From the NCBI GenBank assembly GCA_002633005.1, contig NMRA01000204.1, positions 275,645-337,644 of the forward strand: DNA of 62,000 nucleotides, read 5' to 3'. Below are positions 13,001 through 28,000 of the stretch, piece after piece. The notes under the pieces were generated by a model. That model ran no database searches. It saw nothing but the letters and a program-made list of their open reading frames with translations, and was not told where the DNA came from. This DNA comes from Phoronis australis. Taxonomy: Eukaryota > Phoronida > Phoronidae. A program made the position numbers and the translations under genes. The number at the start of each line of letters is the position of its first letter. Position 1 is the stretch's first letter.

Positions 13001-16000
13001 TCCTCCGTTGCCCGCAATGTTCCTCAAAACTGCGATGTCAAGTCTATTCTGATATTTCCCGGCTAGATGCTCCCTAAGCCCATGCCCGTAGCTAGCTGCG
13101 TGAATCTTCTACCCACCATCGCCAATTTTCAATCAGTCTATGTCGTAGATATTTCAGACTCGAATAGTAAGAATTTTTGTTCAGGCTGAAACTGGCCAAT
13201 GTATAAACAAAATTATTCTGGATGGCGAAAAAGAGGATGTGGAAACGATAATTCACACAGTCACGCTTATACGTGGGGGCTGACGCAAGAAATAGTAAAG
13301 AACAGCCAGCGACATTAGTTAAATTTGCTAATGCCAGTTTGACCGAGATGCAATAAGCGAAAAACAAAATTTGACTAGCAGTTTTTTATTAACTCATACA
13401 CAAACATACATTATTGCCAACCTTTGAATTGCGAAATCGATAGGCAGCAACGAAATCGGTAACCCATTGAGGCACTTGTACTGTCCCTTCGGTCGCCACA
13501 CATCTTCTATAACCCGGCAGTTACATTCATCAAAATATTGAGAATTTGACATCTTTCCGTGAGTTGTGAGATTTGCTCAAAGTACGAGAGCTTCCCTGAC
13601 CTTAATAAAATTTGGAGGGTTGACAAAACCATTGTCACATTTCTCTGGCCTGATTTTTTCGGATATATGATTTATCTAGTGCACTACAGACGGAAACTCG
13701 GCGCGGCAGACAAAGTCGCTGAAAACGGAGATTTTGACGACGCGGCGTTCTTAAACTTTGCAAACATGGGAAGAAAAGAAAGTGACAAAAACGTTCAAAT
13801 ATTTTATTTTGAAATGAGCCGATGACCCTAGACAATAACTCGTTACTTGTATAGTAATTCACATTGCTAAACCACCGTTTGGGAGGCCCGGAGTCGTTGC
13901 GCTCATTTGTGATCATCAATCTTTTCTAAAAGTCGGGGAATCGCGTGTTTCCTTAGCACTGGGCGCTAAATCTTCATTCTTTAAAAATCGGGGATGTGCG
14001 CTTAACCGAGAGGTGGGCGCTTAACCGAGAGGTGGGCGCTTAACTGGAAATCTTCAAAAATCGCAGGGGGGCGCTTAACTGAGCAGTGGGCGGTTAAATC
14101 GAAAATCCACCTAAAATAGGGGGTGGGCAGTTATCTGAGCATGGGCGTTAACCCGAACGTTTACGGTAACTTGCATGACTGTTGACAGTTACAAATTCTC
14201 CTCACAGGGTTCTATTGTTTTTATTACGTACTCATTGATGGAATTATCTCCAATGTTTTCAAGCTCTTTAAATAGGCAAATCTATGGACCACTTTCTCAG
14301 TTTACACATATAGTAGGTGTTTACAATGCTGTAAAGGCAATAAATTATTTTCTTGGTTTTAAAGCACACTTCCCACTTCTTTCAGAGTTACTTTGGTGCC
14401 ACTGTGTCAGACTCATTCACTTCTGATATCACACCAATCATCTTGGCTGCCCACAGAGACAATTATGAGATTATAAAGGTTCTACTTGACAGAGGGGACC
14501 GTATCCCCAAGCCCCATGATGTACAATGTTCGTGCAAAGACTGTGTTCTCACATCATCGGAGGACATACTCCGACATTCGAGGTCCCGGATCAACGCATA
14601 CCGTGCACTAGCCAGCCCATCACTCATAGCGTTGTCTAGCAAAGACCCCGTCTTGACTGCTTTTGAACTCAGCTGGGAGTTGAAAAGGTTGAGTAATATT
14701 GAAAATGAGTTTCGATCAGAATATCAGAAGTTGGCTATGCAGTGCCAGAACTTTGCTGTGGACTTGCTTGATCAGACGCGAGGATCTAAGGAGTTGGAGG
14801 TTATCTTGAATCACGACACAATGGGGCCGGTGTCCGAGGGAGGAGAAAGTCGAATGACACTTAGTCGGCTGAAGCTTGCTATTAAGTACAAACAGAAAAA
14901 TGTGAGTATTGTTTGAGTCAGCATAGGGTATCGGACATGGTGCTTAGGTCTCCAAGTGCTGACTGTAAATTCAGTTCAATGAATATCCAGAAGAAGAAAT
15001 TGTTGATTTGTTATTGGTTGTAGTGTATGTAAATGGTGTAGTTATGAACTTTGACCCCAGATTACCACATATATCCTGAAGATGGGAGGTTTCACTTGTA
15101 GTCTTTACACTTCATAAATCGCATGAAAGTCCTTGTTACTAGCTGTGGTTCCAGTAATTAAACTCATGCCTCTAAATTTTGCTCACATCAACATGTGCTT
15201 ACGTGTTGTTTATGAGGAAAGAACTATATATCCGTGAGAAACTCATTTGTCAAATTCTTCAGTTAATGCCTTTTTCACACATTTTTATAGCAGTGGATGT
15301 ATTTTAACCCCCGGAGAGTCTGAAGAAAGTACATAAGTGGTATTTCACATTTTAAAGGCTTAGGCTGCTGAATCTTCCATGTGACACTGAAGTGTGGGCT
15401 GATCTAAACAACAATAGTAAGCAGTCAGGCCTTTGAATTGTAAAAGCTTTAAACCTGGGATTTTGAAAGCAATCTTCACAATGTTATTTAGCATAGTTGA
15501 ATTCCTCTCGGATTTCAAAAAATGGTGAACTATTGATTGTAAATGGAATCAGAAGGACTTACTGACTGATGATTACATTTGCATTTTTTTTAGTTAAGGG
15601 AATCTGGACGTACAATAGACAGTTTCATTATAGGCTGGGCAAATGTATTGGTCTGGATTTTCAAAAGGCTTTGCTGTAAGAAGCTGTAACTGTGGAAAAT
15701 CTCATTGGTATTCTCAGGCTTGAGAAATAAGTACACTGATTTGATGAGAATGCCGGTGGGTTCTGTCCAATGGGTGCAGTAGTCCAGTGGGTGCTGTCCA
15801 TGAAGGAGCAGGAATTTCTTACCTGTATGGTGAAATGCTACCAAATAGTCAGCATTTCTAGCTGTGGTTTGCATTCTGTCTTACTGTCCATTGGTTCAGT
15901 GACTTGACTTGTCTTTTATTCTTTTCAGTTTGTGGCTCATCCCAACTGCCAGCAACTACTAGCCTCACTGTGGTATGAAGGCCTTCCAGGATTCCGTCGG

Positions 16001-19000
16001 TGGAATATAGGCATCAAAGTGTTTGTGATATTTGCCTTTGGACTCATGTTCCCCATTTGGTCACTGTTGTACATCGTTGCACCTAAGAGTCGACTCAGTA
16101 GTTTGTTGCGAAAGCCGTTTATGAAGTTCATTAGTCACGCTGCGGCTTACTTCACTTTCTTGTGTAAGTCTTCTTTAAGCTGCATGGTAAAAACAATGCA
16201 TTACGGGCATGGCTGTTTAAAACCAAGTAGGGGTAATAAAGCAATTTTCTTGTAAGCCACTGTCATAAACCCTTTCTTAAGCTGTGTTTGCTTGTAAGTA
16301 CAGGGTCTTCTAAACAGACATTAGCTGGGTTACGACAGGGGAAACATAATTTAAGTGCCGTCTACCCATAGACTTACCATTACATGTAGAACAAGCTACT
16401 CTTGGAACAATTTGTTGCTTGATTTGGGGGCTGTTTGGATGCCATTCAAACTGATGCAACTTTCCCCACTTGTGACATCTTCACCTTTTTGAGTTAGGGT
16501 AACTTGTTCTAGGGCAACTTGCGTTAATTCGAATCGCTGTGTGGCCATATTTACTAATAGTAGATATTAGTGCTTCCGCACAAAGTTATGCCACTGGACT
16601 CAAGTTTACGCCTGTATTTATTATAATCCCATGTTCTGAAGAAGAGTAAATTTAATACCCGAAAAAATTCAGTCCGGTAGTGAATGAAGGTTCCCACTGA
16701 GGCCGCTTGAGGCCAATAAAAAATGTTATGTTGAGCGGAAGTAGTTCAGGACCTTAAGACAGTTAACACTGGTCAAATTCAAAAAGCCGAGAGTGATGAC
16801 CAGTGATGATCGTTGTTGATTTACAGCTGGTAGTCACCTGAGAAGCCACCCAAAACTTAACAGTCGGACACTTTAGTGAAACATCACCCCTGGTGCTGGA
16901 ACCAAGTTGTCCATCATAGAATCATTTTTATGCACCCACACATTTAATTTTTTGCGTCCACGGATGCATCTCTTTTACCTTTTGCTAAAAATCAGTTGAT
17001 ATTTTCCTATCGAGATGACAACAAATTACGGCAAGTTTCAGACCAATCCAAATACAACTGTGCTCCCTAGTGGCAATTTTATTTTTTACGTTTGCCTCTG
17101 TAACTTGATGCTTTTTCATGACATTTGGCCAACAAATTTCTATAATGAAGCGACAGCACCTATCCTTTTTGTGATGTATTCAATGTGGCTAGTTGCCATT
17201 TTAATTATTTTTAGTCTCTTCTTTGTTGTCTGTTTCTGTATCTGCCAAACTACGCAGAAGATCATTATGGAAATAGGCAGTTGCGTTCCTATTGACAAGA
17301 GCATGACTGACATAGATTTTCAAACGGGTCCAACTACTGTCACTTGGTACCCCTTGTGACATTTTTTCGCATCTCCTAAATCCTTTGTTAACTGTTTTTA
17401 AAATTTTGCAGTTGTATTCCTATGAACTTGACAGCAGATGGACGGATTCGACTTCTGCATTTTGTTTTTTTATGTTTGACTTTGTATCTTCGGAGTTGTT
17501 TGGCGGATTTTCATGAATTTTGGCAAATTAAATTATGAGAGACGACACTGTCCCATATTTGGATGCCTTCAATGTATTCTGCGCCATCTGGTGGCCATTT
17601 TTATGATACAAATAAACACCCCTAGAAGCACGCCATTTGCAGTGCAGTCGTGGGCACATTTCAATGCCTCATGTTGCTCTAATACAATGTAATTACTTAA
17701 TTGAACTACATCTTCTATGTGTTATTTATCAGCAAGGTTGTCAGATGTTCTTTATTAACTAATTAATATTTTAAAAATAAATTTACCTTACATTGAACCA
17801 GCTGGTACACCGTCAAATTAATTAATGATTAATCAATTTAAAATATCCAATTAACAAGTGGAACATTGAGGGCTGTCTGATTTTAGTCGTATTACCTACA
17901 GCTTTGTTTGCAGATATTTACTTTTTATTCCTTTTTTAATTATAAGGAAAACTATAAATTCCTTTATGTAACAAATATCCATGCGTTAATAAACTGCCCA
18001 AAAATTCCAGTGTTGAATATTTTCAAACCTTTCTTAAGTTGTCCATGTAAGATTTTTGCGATATGTACCCACTGATTTCTTGTGAGGATTCGAAAGCTAA
18101 AGAATAGGATGGCCAAGTTGTTCTTAAGGCCTTTCATACTAACATGGACGCGACGATGTTTTGGGGAGTTGGGGTCAGTGTGAATGCATGGTTAAGTTTT
18201 GTCCTGGGTCAAAGTTATTAGCGCCAGTTAACTTTGCAGTAAACAGGTGGATTTAACAGTTGAGCGTCGAAGCTGTGGTGGGATATGAATGGTTAACTTC
18301 TGTCTCCTTGAAGTTATTGCCAGGGTCACTTCCATTGTCAGCAATTAAAGGGCAGTGTTGTCGCTAAAGTTGCTTATATTTTGCTCGAATAATCACCATC
18401 GAATTAGAACTAAGTTTTATGTCAAGTAGCACACATAAATGTTCTTAAATTGTCGCATTAGAAAGTCTTAGCACGCACGGGATGCATCACCTCGCAATTA
18501 CTTCGATGCCGTTAACTACTGAAGTTGGTATGAACGATTCCATTAATTTCGCAGTTTATATCGACGCTTTGCTCATACCAGAGTTAAGTTAGTATGAAAG
18601 GGCCTATAGAGAGGATATTGACTGTACTCGCGCTGACTTTTTACTCAATGAATTTTGTTTGAAGGAATTACAGTATCTGTCCGGTAATGACAGCCTATGG
18701 CACTTAAACTTAGAATCAGATGGTGGACACCAAGGTGAACATGGATGTTAAAAACAGACTTTTTGTAGGGCTGGGGGCTTACCCAATGGTAAGCGAGCTG
18801 CACACTCTTTGGGAGATAGAATTGTGATGGAACGTTAACGTTCATAAAGACACAGGCACTTCTCCTTGTAATTTGGGGGTGGGCAGTAAACTCAGCAGGG
18901 GTATTTACCCACTTAAGTATTGAGACTTAGGTGAGACATCACAGACAACATCATATGTGACTATTGGTGAAAAAATGTGTAGACAAGGTCTCCTCAGTTT

Positions 19001-22000
19001 ATCAGTCTGATTAGATGACTTAAATGAGTGTCTGGTGTGCACAGCAAGATACATGAACTATCTGACAAACGTACAAACTGTGGATCACAGTGCTTCGTGT
19101 CAGCCTCTAAGCTTAAATCTGATGATGTTAAAAAGATGTGTGGGGTGTGACACTTTTTAAGTCATAATATTTTTAACGCTAGTATGTAAGATGAAAAGCA
19201 AAGTTGGTTCTGGTCTTTTCCTGACTCATTTTGAGACCTGCGCTTACCAATTAATATTTTAAAACCTTTGTTTGACCATGTTTCAGTTTTTAACCGTATT
19301 GTCCTTTTACAGCACTGTGCAATGCATTTTTCTATGTTCGTCTTTCACTGAATCAGATGTCTAGGTTTTATATCATTTATAATCAGTCTATAAAACCAGC
19401 CTTCCATTGCAATTGAAAACCAGCACTTGATTTGAGCTATTTAACATTGTGAAATTGGATTCAAATTGCTCCTTAAGTCAAATTAGAGGTGATTTTAAGG
19501 CTTTGAATGAACTCAACTGACAGCTCGTGCTTAGACCAGGCTGTACTAGTTGTCTCAGCTTGTCATTTTTGTGCTGTCAGCATGGCCTCAGAAATAATGA
19601 ACTGTCAGTTGTTAGCGAGCTCTAGAGTCAGTTATGTTCCCTTGACTTAAAACCACTTTCATTGCAGTTAAGTGGTCAGAATTAAAGGTACCCTTCTTTG
19701 ACAGAACACAGGTATAGCCGCGCACTTGAACTCATGCATGCTTTTTGACAAATTTCTTGCTCCACTTGCAAAAAGTAAATCTCGTCTTCCGTTTATTTCA
19801 GTCTTGTTAATACTAACGTCTCAGAGACTAGAAAGTTTGTTAGAGCTGCAGCCTCGCAATTCATCAACCACCATTAAAACAGAAAAGCGTGGAGCTCCAC
19901 CAACCATCATTGAATGGTTGGTAATTGCTTGGGTGGCAGGTAAGATTGTAAACTAAACTGGTCGTCATTCATTTTTGGATAGACGGATTTAAGGTTGGCC
20001 CAGGAAACTTCCGCATGACCGCGTTCTTCCATTCAGTGACTTTACCAGAGGTTGAGGGTTGTGAGCGTTAGATAACATCTAGCTCCTTTGTTAACTGCCA
20101 AGCACAGTCTTTTGTCTGTTATGACATCAGGCAGGCCAATTATCTACACCGGGATTATTATAGACCACGTGTGAACAGTCAAACTTAGAGTGAATTGGTA
20201 CATTCGGAAAGAATAGATTGTCGTAACTTCGGTTGTAGTTGGGCAATTTTAGCAATTCAAAAACGAAGCATGATCAGCACTTGACGAGGAATTCATCAAT
20301 GCTATTGGTTTATGTTCAAATATGTTATAACAAAACTTTTATTTTTAACAGCACAGCCAAGTCAGGCTAGATAGGATCTCATTGGAGATTAGAGCAATTA
20401 TCGAACAAAAGAGCTAGCCCTCCAACCATGAATGCCAGAATGGATTTAATCAGTCGTGCAAGATATTGGCTACAGGGGTCACCTTCCCAACTTGTTGTTG
20501 GGCTATAGAAACAAACAAGTTGGGATCAACGAGAAAATGCCATAATGCACTACTGATGGGCTCTTATGACCAAAAACGACACTTCAGGGTTACTAATACT
20601 GCACTTCATTCTGAAATTTTGCCTTGTCCCATTTGTGCGTGGATCATTGACCTGCCAATGTGTTATGCGTGACAGTTGTGTGTCTATATGATCCTGTCAT
20701 GCACTCTCTCTCTATCCACAATGATAAGGCCTGAGTCCAACTACCCCAGTATCCAGTGTTGGCAAATTCAGGCAGACTCCTGGCTGTAATCTTTCTTTGG
20801 ACTGAAATGGCAGGGGTAGTCTTATATGGAATATGTTTAAGCTAAACTCCACGATCTATTGTGCACTTGCAAATGGCGAAGGCTTACTAACCCAACAACT
20901 CTCAGGCACCCTCTATTTGCCAAGTGATTTCAGACATTAGGCCAAATGGAAGCTGGGGGTGACTCTCACTACAATCATAGTGACAGTCTTACCTTTTGGT
21001 CCTCACCTCAGTACGTTTAAGCATGAACATTGTAAAATCATTCCTGCCATGCAAGTTAGTATATCGTTCCTAATCTTAATTCTATAAAAGAAAACTGAAA
21101 TATCGAGACAACAGTACAAACTGATGAGATGGCTTTAATTCTGGTCTTCATTGTTTCATTTTCCAGGTTTGATATGGGCAGAAATCAAACAGCTGTGGCA
21201 TGAGGGTGTCGTCGAATACATCCATGACATGTGGAATTTGTTGGACTTCACCACCAATGCACTGTACGTCGCCACTATTGGCCTTAGAGTTGTGGCTTAC
21301 TACCGGGTAGGTTGTCATCTTACAGTAGAATTTAACACTCACTGGCCGGTGCCATGGTACCATGAAGACATTATCACGAACGGTTGAGTGGCAAGTCTGT
21401 GAGTAATTGCATAATTACTGTGTAATTGAGAAAAAAATTATTGATACCATTAGAAAGAGCAATCCTTAATTGACAACAGAATTAATTTTTTGTTGGGATA
21501 CATGGCGTGATTGTAGTTTGAAAATGTTGATGCCAAGGCACACTATCGGAAAATTAATTTCCTCACATGCACCAGGGTGTACCATTGATATATAGATGGT
21601 GCTGGAGTCAAAATATACAGCCTCGCATAGGCAGTGCGTACATTTCAGCATCTCGAGAATAACTTGATCAAACCATGGGAAAGTCTGTTTCTGAAATGCA
21701 GCACATTTAATTCCGCTACCCAATTGGTTGATCCTACTTCTGCAAGGGTACCGACAAAAACGCGAATTATCAAACTTGTCATGCCAAAATGCAAACTTGT
21801 TGCTGTGATGTGCGCTTAGAAATGAATTGCCGGCTCATGTAAAATTAACCAGGTATTTAGAAACCGACATTTTTGTGCTGCCAACAGAATAGGAGTCGCC
21901 ATGGTCGCGACTTCATAAACAGTCAGTTTCAAACCCTGGCCACTCTGTGAATAGGGCCTACAGTCTGTTATTCAGTCTTGATCTGGTAAGGAAGTAAGAT

Positions 22001-25000
22001 ATTGCGTATCTTTGTTTAAGAATTAACATTAGGGAGAAACGATCACTGCAAGGTATACTTTTAATATTTTTGATGAAAATTTTATTTTGTGTTCCATCTT
22101 AACACAGATGAAAGGTGATTTTGGTCTTGCAAACTGACTGTTTGTCATTACTTGATGTTGTGCCTTAAATGACATTTCCCAGCCTGCAACTGCTTCTTAC
22201 TTGTTGGAATTACAGTAGACACTTACCACAGTGCCTGACCTGATGATGGGCTTCTTGTGTTTGAAGGTTAGGGAACAGAGATGGGTGTGAGGGATATTAC
22301 CGCTGCCTGTTCTTGGCAACATTTTTCCCCACCCATTTTAGACACTGCGCGCTATGAAAACTGAATTAGTCATTAAAAGTTAAACTTTTTCATTTTTGAA
22401 CAACAAAATTTTGTTAAATTTCAACAGAAGAAAAGGGGTATACATGGACGGCGCACTTTAGGGGGTTGGGGACTATAGCCCTCCACTTATTTCAGTGCTG
22501 TGCCACCCACGAGCATTGCAACTACTGTCTTGTTGAGATGTCCCAACCTCTATTATGTAACCAGTGCCTGAGCAAAACAATGTAGCAACTTGACTTTGTG
22601 TTTATCTAACCAAAAAACATAAAAATATGTAAATAGTAAAGAGCATTTTTAATAGCTTTTTTGTTGTGTTCATATTTTACAAATGACCGACTTCATCTGA
22701 GAATTATTTGTTCATGACACAATAAACGCATGGGGGATTAGTCTGCGCCAGGAACGGATTTTGTTCGTGTTGGATTAGAGATATTAAATTAACCCATTTT
22801 TCAGATTTAGCTCTTGTAAGCATCCGTGGTTATGATCTTTTTGAACCATGGCAGATAATTGGCTTGTGAGTAGTGATGATGGACAAAAGACCGCAGGAAC
22901 ACGTAATGGTGGACAGAGATTGCATTGGATCTAGATAATTATAGCCTTCATTTGAAAGTCGCAGTCGTCTGGAGTTGGAACCACATGGGGGATTTTTGTG
23001 ATGAGCAAATTCATATTTATGCAATGCCATTGACATACTAAAAACTGCTTGTTTTGAACCATTGATAAGTGTAGTCTCCTAGTACAAAAAATGGCCATCA
23101 TGATTGACTATAAAACACTGTTTTAATGTACTGCTAATTTAATCCACAGGAAATGTGACATATCGATTCCACCACATGTAAATGGACGTAACAGGGCAAT
23201 ATGCCAGGCAAAATAAACTTTTAATAGTCTTGATGATAGTTTGTTTCTGGCTTATCTGTGCATATTATCCCAGGATTATTAGAGCTAATGTTACGTGATA
23301 GTAAAAAAGGGATTTCCAAGTCTGTGTCAATAGCAATTAATTTTTATCATCCGCCGTACGTCTTTATGACGCACAAAGAATCCCAGGGCATGCAGTAAAA
23401 AAATATGTCATTAATTTCTGAAGGAAACCTTGAGTAATGGCACATCACATCACAGCTTTTGTTAGTTGCTCACCTGCACTGCCTTATTCATTGTTTGAGG
23501 CCTAATTAAAATTTAAGCTGACCAGTAACGTCTGTAAAAGCGGTAGGTTCATGAAATTACCTTTGCAAAAGGATGCGTTGGTTTCTGGAAGAAAACCCTA
23601 AAGAGGGTGAGTTTTTCGTGGAAAGTCTCCCCTTTTTCAAGAGGGTGGGCATCCTAAGTTTTTCAGCTGCTCCTCCCCGCTTGGTTTCACCTCCAGACGA
23701 CAGTGGTTTCTAAACCAAAGGTGAATCCAGGGGCCGTGATCTAATCTACTTGAAATCAAGCTCGAAATTTTTTTTGGCATTTTCCCTTTTCAGTACTTTT
23801 GTGCAAAGGTGAGATATCCGCTAGAGTACATTAAGGTTTATGCAAATAAGTTCTTAGTCCAAGTCCACATTTGATGACCCTTATAGGTTTGAACTAGAAA
23901 CTCATTACAAGTGAAAACTTGAGATTTCAAGTAAAATCTCTGAATCTAAGTCCTCCAGCACAGTGCCCAAAAATACATGGCTCACAAACTAACATGGATC
24001 TGCTACTGGCGTAATTGATAAAAGCTGAATGGAACCATATGAAGACAATTGACCTATCGCATGCTCCGCCCCCTTTTGAAAGGTCGACAAACAAGCAATA
24101 AGTTTTAACCGGCAAGCCGCATTGCGTGTCAGGTAAAATGGCAGCTTGGAAACGAAGGTGTGTCAAGAATGCTGTGTTCTAATTGGTCAGTTAAGCCGTC
24201 AATCAAAATCCTGGCGACAGGTCAATTCCTTATGTAACCTGCCTTGGTTAAACTCATGTTACATGCTAAACCTCATGTTATACGCACACTTTGAGCTTAG
24301 GTGTTTCGTCAAATGGAGTTTGTTTCTGTGATGCAAAGCCTTTTGATAGCCACTTTAAATGCTGTACACTACGCTCTTTATTGATTAATTCAAGTTTCAT
24401 TCCCGTGCAGGTAAACTATCTGGAGAAGGGTGAGTTCCGCCATGTTCCGCGTAGCGAGTGGGACGCCTATGACCCCAACCTCATCGCTGAAGCTCTTTTT
24501 GCTGCGGCCAACATTTTCAGTACCCTCAAGCTCGTCTATATCTTCACCATCAACCCACAGATGGGGCCACTGCAGATCTCTCTCGGTCGCATGGTGGTGG
24601 ATATCTTCAAGTGGTTTGTTGTGTTTGCACTGACTCTATTCTCATTCGCGTGTGGTCTGAACCAGCTCTACTACTACTACCAGTCGGTGCGTAACACACA
24701 GTGTGAGAAGGACCCGAGTGATTCGCAGTGTGAAAATGACAGCTTTTCGAAGTAAGTTTTTGACATATGGTTTTAGTATTCAAAACGTAACAGATAGCAA
24801 TTGATGAATGTCAATGTTCCAATTTAAGTGAAGGTGTTGAAATTTCGTATGTTTGAGAAAGGTTTGTTTACATTAATTAATTCAATCAGTGTCACAAAAC
24901 GTCCTTTACTGACGTGTTTACAGCTAGCCTGTTATGGGACAACCCAACCAAACTAACCCAAGATCAAATGATACACATTATTTTCTGGTAAATTCCCTTG

Positions 25001-28000
25001 TTATGTCTAAGTGATTTGAAAAGATTTTTTTCTCAGTTGACTCAGTTGCTTTCATGTTATATTACTTTTATGCACCCATATATACATTAAATTATGTGGG
25101 TGTATAAATTGCTGATCTCTGTAGGTGTTGGCTGTTGTATCACTTAAACCCCTAGCAGAATCTTCACAAAGTTAGGCAAATGGGATTCCTTAATGAAGAT
25201 GACAACAGAAGACGGGAATTTTTGTTTTTCATATATGCCTCGTTATCAACCCAGTTCCTTGAGAGATTTTTATGTTTTCAAAAAATTTCTGTTGAGATGA
25301 TGGCGATGATATCGTCTTAAATTTGACTGGATTCAACTTATTCTGCACCTCCTACTGACCAATTTCATGCGTCCATCTCTCTGTTGGTTAAATCACTCAT
25401 TATCTATCTATCAAGTTCAGTGATAGATCTTCATGAAATTTGACAAATGACTTTTCATGAAGGAGACAACACTCCACCTGCTTAGTTTTAATTGAATTCT
25501 ACCTATTGTACAACCTTTAGTAGCCATTTTGAATATGTTCATGCCATTAGAAACTTCGTCAATAGATTTGTACACAGATGGCAGTTGACAGAATCCTTGG
25601 ATATCAGGAACACTGACCTAGCTTCTTTTGTGTGGAGCAGGGCAATTTCCACATTAACGATGACTTCTGGGCAATATAGTACTGGCTGTTGTAAATTAAA
25701 CAACCGTGGATAAAAACCGTCTGGCGATATTTAGGTTTCTTTGACTTCTGAAATTGAATTCCCTGTGGAAAGTTTGTTGGGATGTTTTTTTTCCGGAGAA
25801 ATTCAATAAGTGTTAGCCAAAAGTGATGTCATCGTTTCTATTTGCGTAACTGCAGTACGTAATCGGTTGCAAGAATGCTTCACAGTTGACTACTAAGGTT
25901 TTTCTCTGATCTTGGAATGTGCTTTCGTCTCGAGTTGGAAATGCACGGGTGACATTGGTAATGTCTTTTTTGGCATCTGTCTGCCTAGTTGCCAACTGCT
26001 TGAAAAATAATCCTGAAATTTGGCAGACGTGTTTGAGGAGAATATGACCAACATTAATTTTGGGACCGATTTACTGTCAGTGGCAATTTTAGTTTTGTTC
26101 ATATTTGCACAAATATTGAATATCAAATTCTTTTTTTATTAAGTTTTGGACTGATGTTACAAGTTGCCGTTGCCTCTGCCTTTTATCTTCAAAGAAGTTC
26201 TGCGATGGATCTTCATGAAATTTGACCTACGTATTTCGAGAGCAGAGCCTGTTCGTATTGCATTTTGGTCGTGACAGACCGACCCGAAAAACCTCGCCTC
26301 ATTTTCAGATAGGTGGAAATTCCTGAAAAAACCACAAACCTTTGTTTGGCCAGTAGCATGCGATTTCACGCCTATACACATTATCNCCCCCCCCCGAATA
26401 GGTAATAAAACAATTGAGAAATCTTTGATAAAAGCATGTCAAGTCTATAGTCCCTGTAACCTCTGAGATGCTATCATGGACATTTCGCGTTATGTTGCAA
26501 ATGGATCCATCTTCCATGGAAAATACTGAAACATGAACACTCCTTATATTTTTTTGCCATTTGCAATGCACACCCCCATGGGCGCATGTCAACATCTTCA
26601 TTGCTCTTTATCTTGTATCAAGCTCTACCAAATACCCTAGCTTTTGTAGCTGTTGTGCTCATGTAATACGGATTGCACCTCATTCCTGGTGGAACATGTT
26701 TTCTTGTCTAAACCAACTTCTTTCCGTTTCAGCCTGTTCCAAATAATGCAGACTCTCTACTGGGCTATCTTTGGTCTTGTTGAGCTTCAGAAAACAAATC
26801 TGTCCGTCCGCGACCACAAGTTTACGGAGTTGATCGGGAAGCTCATGTTTGGGACATACAGCTATGTCGCCATTATTGTCCTTTTGAATATGCTAATTGC
26901 CATGATGAATAACTCCTATCAACTCATCTTTGTAAGTATTGACATAGATCAGCATGTAAAATTTGGCAGATGTTGTAGCACCATTTTGTTCCATGAGGAT
27001 ATGGCCTAGGCTAACATTTGGGGTGTTGTTATCCCAAAGCTTATAAGCTAGCTTTGGCCAGAGTGTGACTAAATTTTCCTAATCGATTCACAAATTATCG
27101 CACATGGCTTAGCCAGGTTGCTGAAGAAATTGTATTTGCTAATTTCTCTTATTATGCAGCAATTTTAAAAATTCGAAGACCATTAATAAAACTTTTCAAA
27201 TTTAAGAACAGTCATGTTGGTTGTTTGCTTTAGTATTGTTCATTTTATGCCTTTGAAACTAGTATACTAAACAGGCACTGTTGGTTTATAACCACTGTGA
27301 CAATTATCTCATCCAATACACATTCAGCCAAGCCCATGAATAAGAGCTAGCTCACTTCAATCTTTGACAGAGGCCATCAATTAGCCTTTGAAGTGTCAAG
27401 GAATTTGCTTGTTAACTCTGGTGTACAGGGCACACGTTCTCATCTACTTGCATGCAAATCCTGTTAGCAAAAGATTTGCCTAGTGCACAAGACAAACTGG
27501 AAAATTTTCACCAGAAGTTATCTCTACAATTACAGTATCAGCTAACAATATGGTCTTCATGTAGACTTAGTTCTCCTTTTGGATTGTAGGACAAAGCTGA
27601 TACCGAATGGAAGTTTGCTCGGTCACGGCTATGGATGAGCTACTTTGATGAGGGCTGCACAGTTCCGGCTCCTTTCAACATCATCCCCACACCCAAGTCT
27701 ATCTGGCACTTGTTGTGTTGGCTCAAAGACCTCTTCTGTCGCTGTACTCCCAGACACAAAAAGAGTAGATGGCAAAGTATACGCGTAAGTTACGTGTCTA
27801 GCAATTGGTTGCCATATAGTTTTTAACTTGTTTTTTTTTTAGATTAAAAGGAGGCAATTAAGTCTGACATAACGTGCCTGTATTTTGAGAAACAGTTTGT
27901 TGCTTATTGTTAATTGGAGAAAACTGGTTCTCAAAATTTGGGCACGATATATCAGTCACTATTGCTTTAAAAGGCTACTAAACCATGTTTTGATGATTTC

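Noticed and set aside
13559-13825. 88-codon frame inside the inverted-repeat element, considered as a transposase remnant
   Set aside because: No catalytic or DNA-binding motif is visible, and the length is far below any transposase. Possibly captured host sequence, but nothing supports it.
17015-17359. 114-codon hydrophobic open frame that looks like membrane segments
   Set aside because: It falls in repeat G, and the hydrophobicity comes from T-rich sequence. It is not part of TRPC: exons 3 and 4 join perfectly without it.
26381-26395. C-run with an undetermined base
   Set aside because: Most likely a sequencing difficulty (N at 26386); other Ns are at 44904 and 61830. No biological meaning is assigned.
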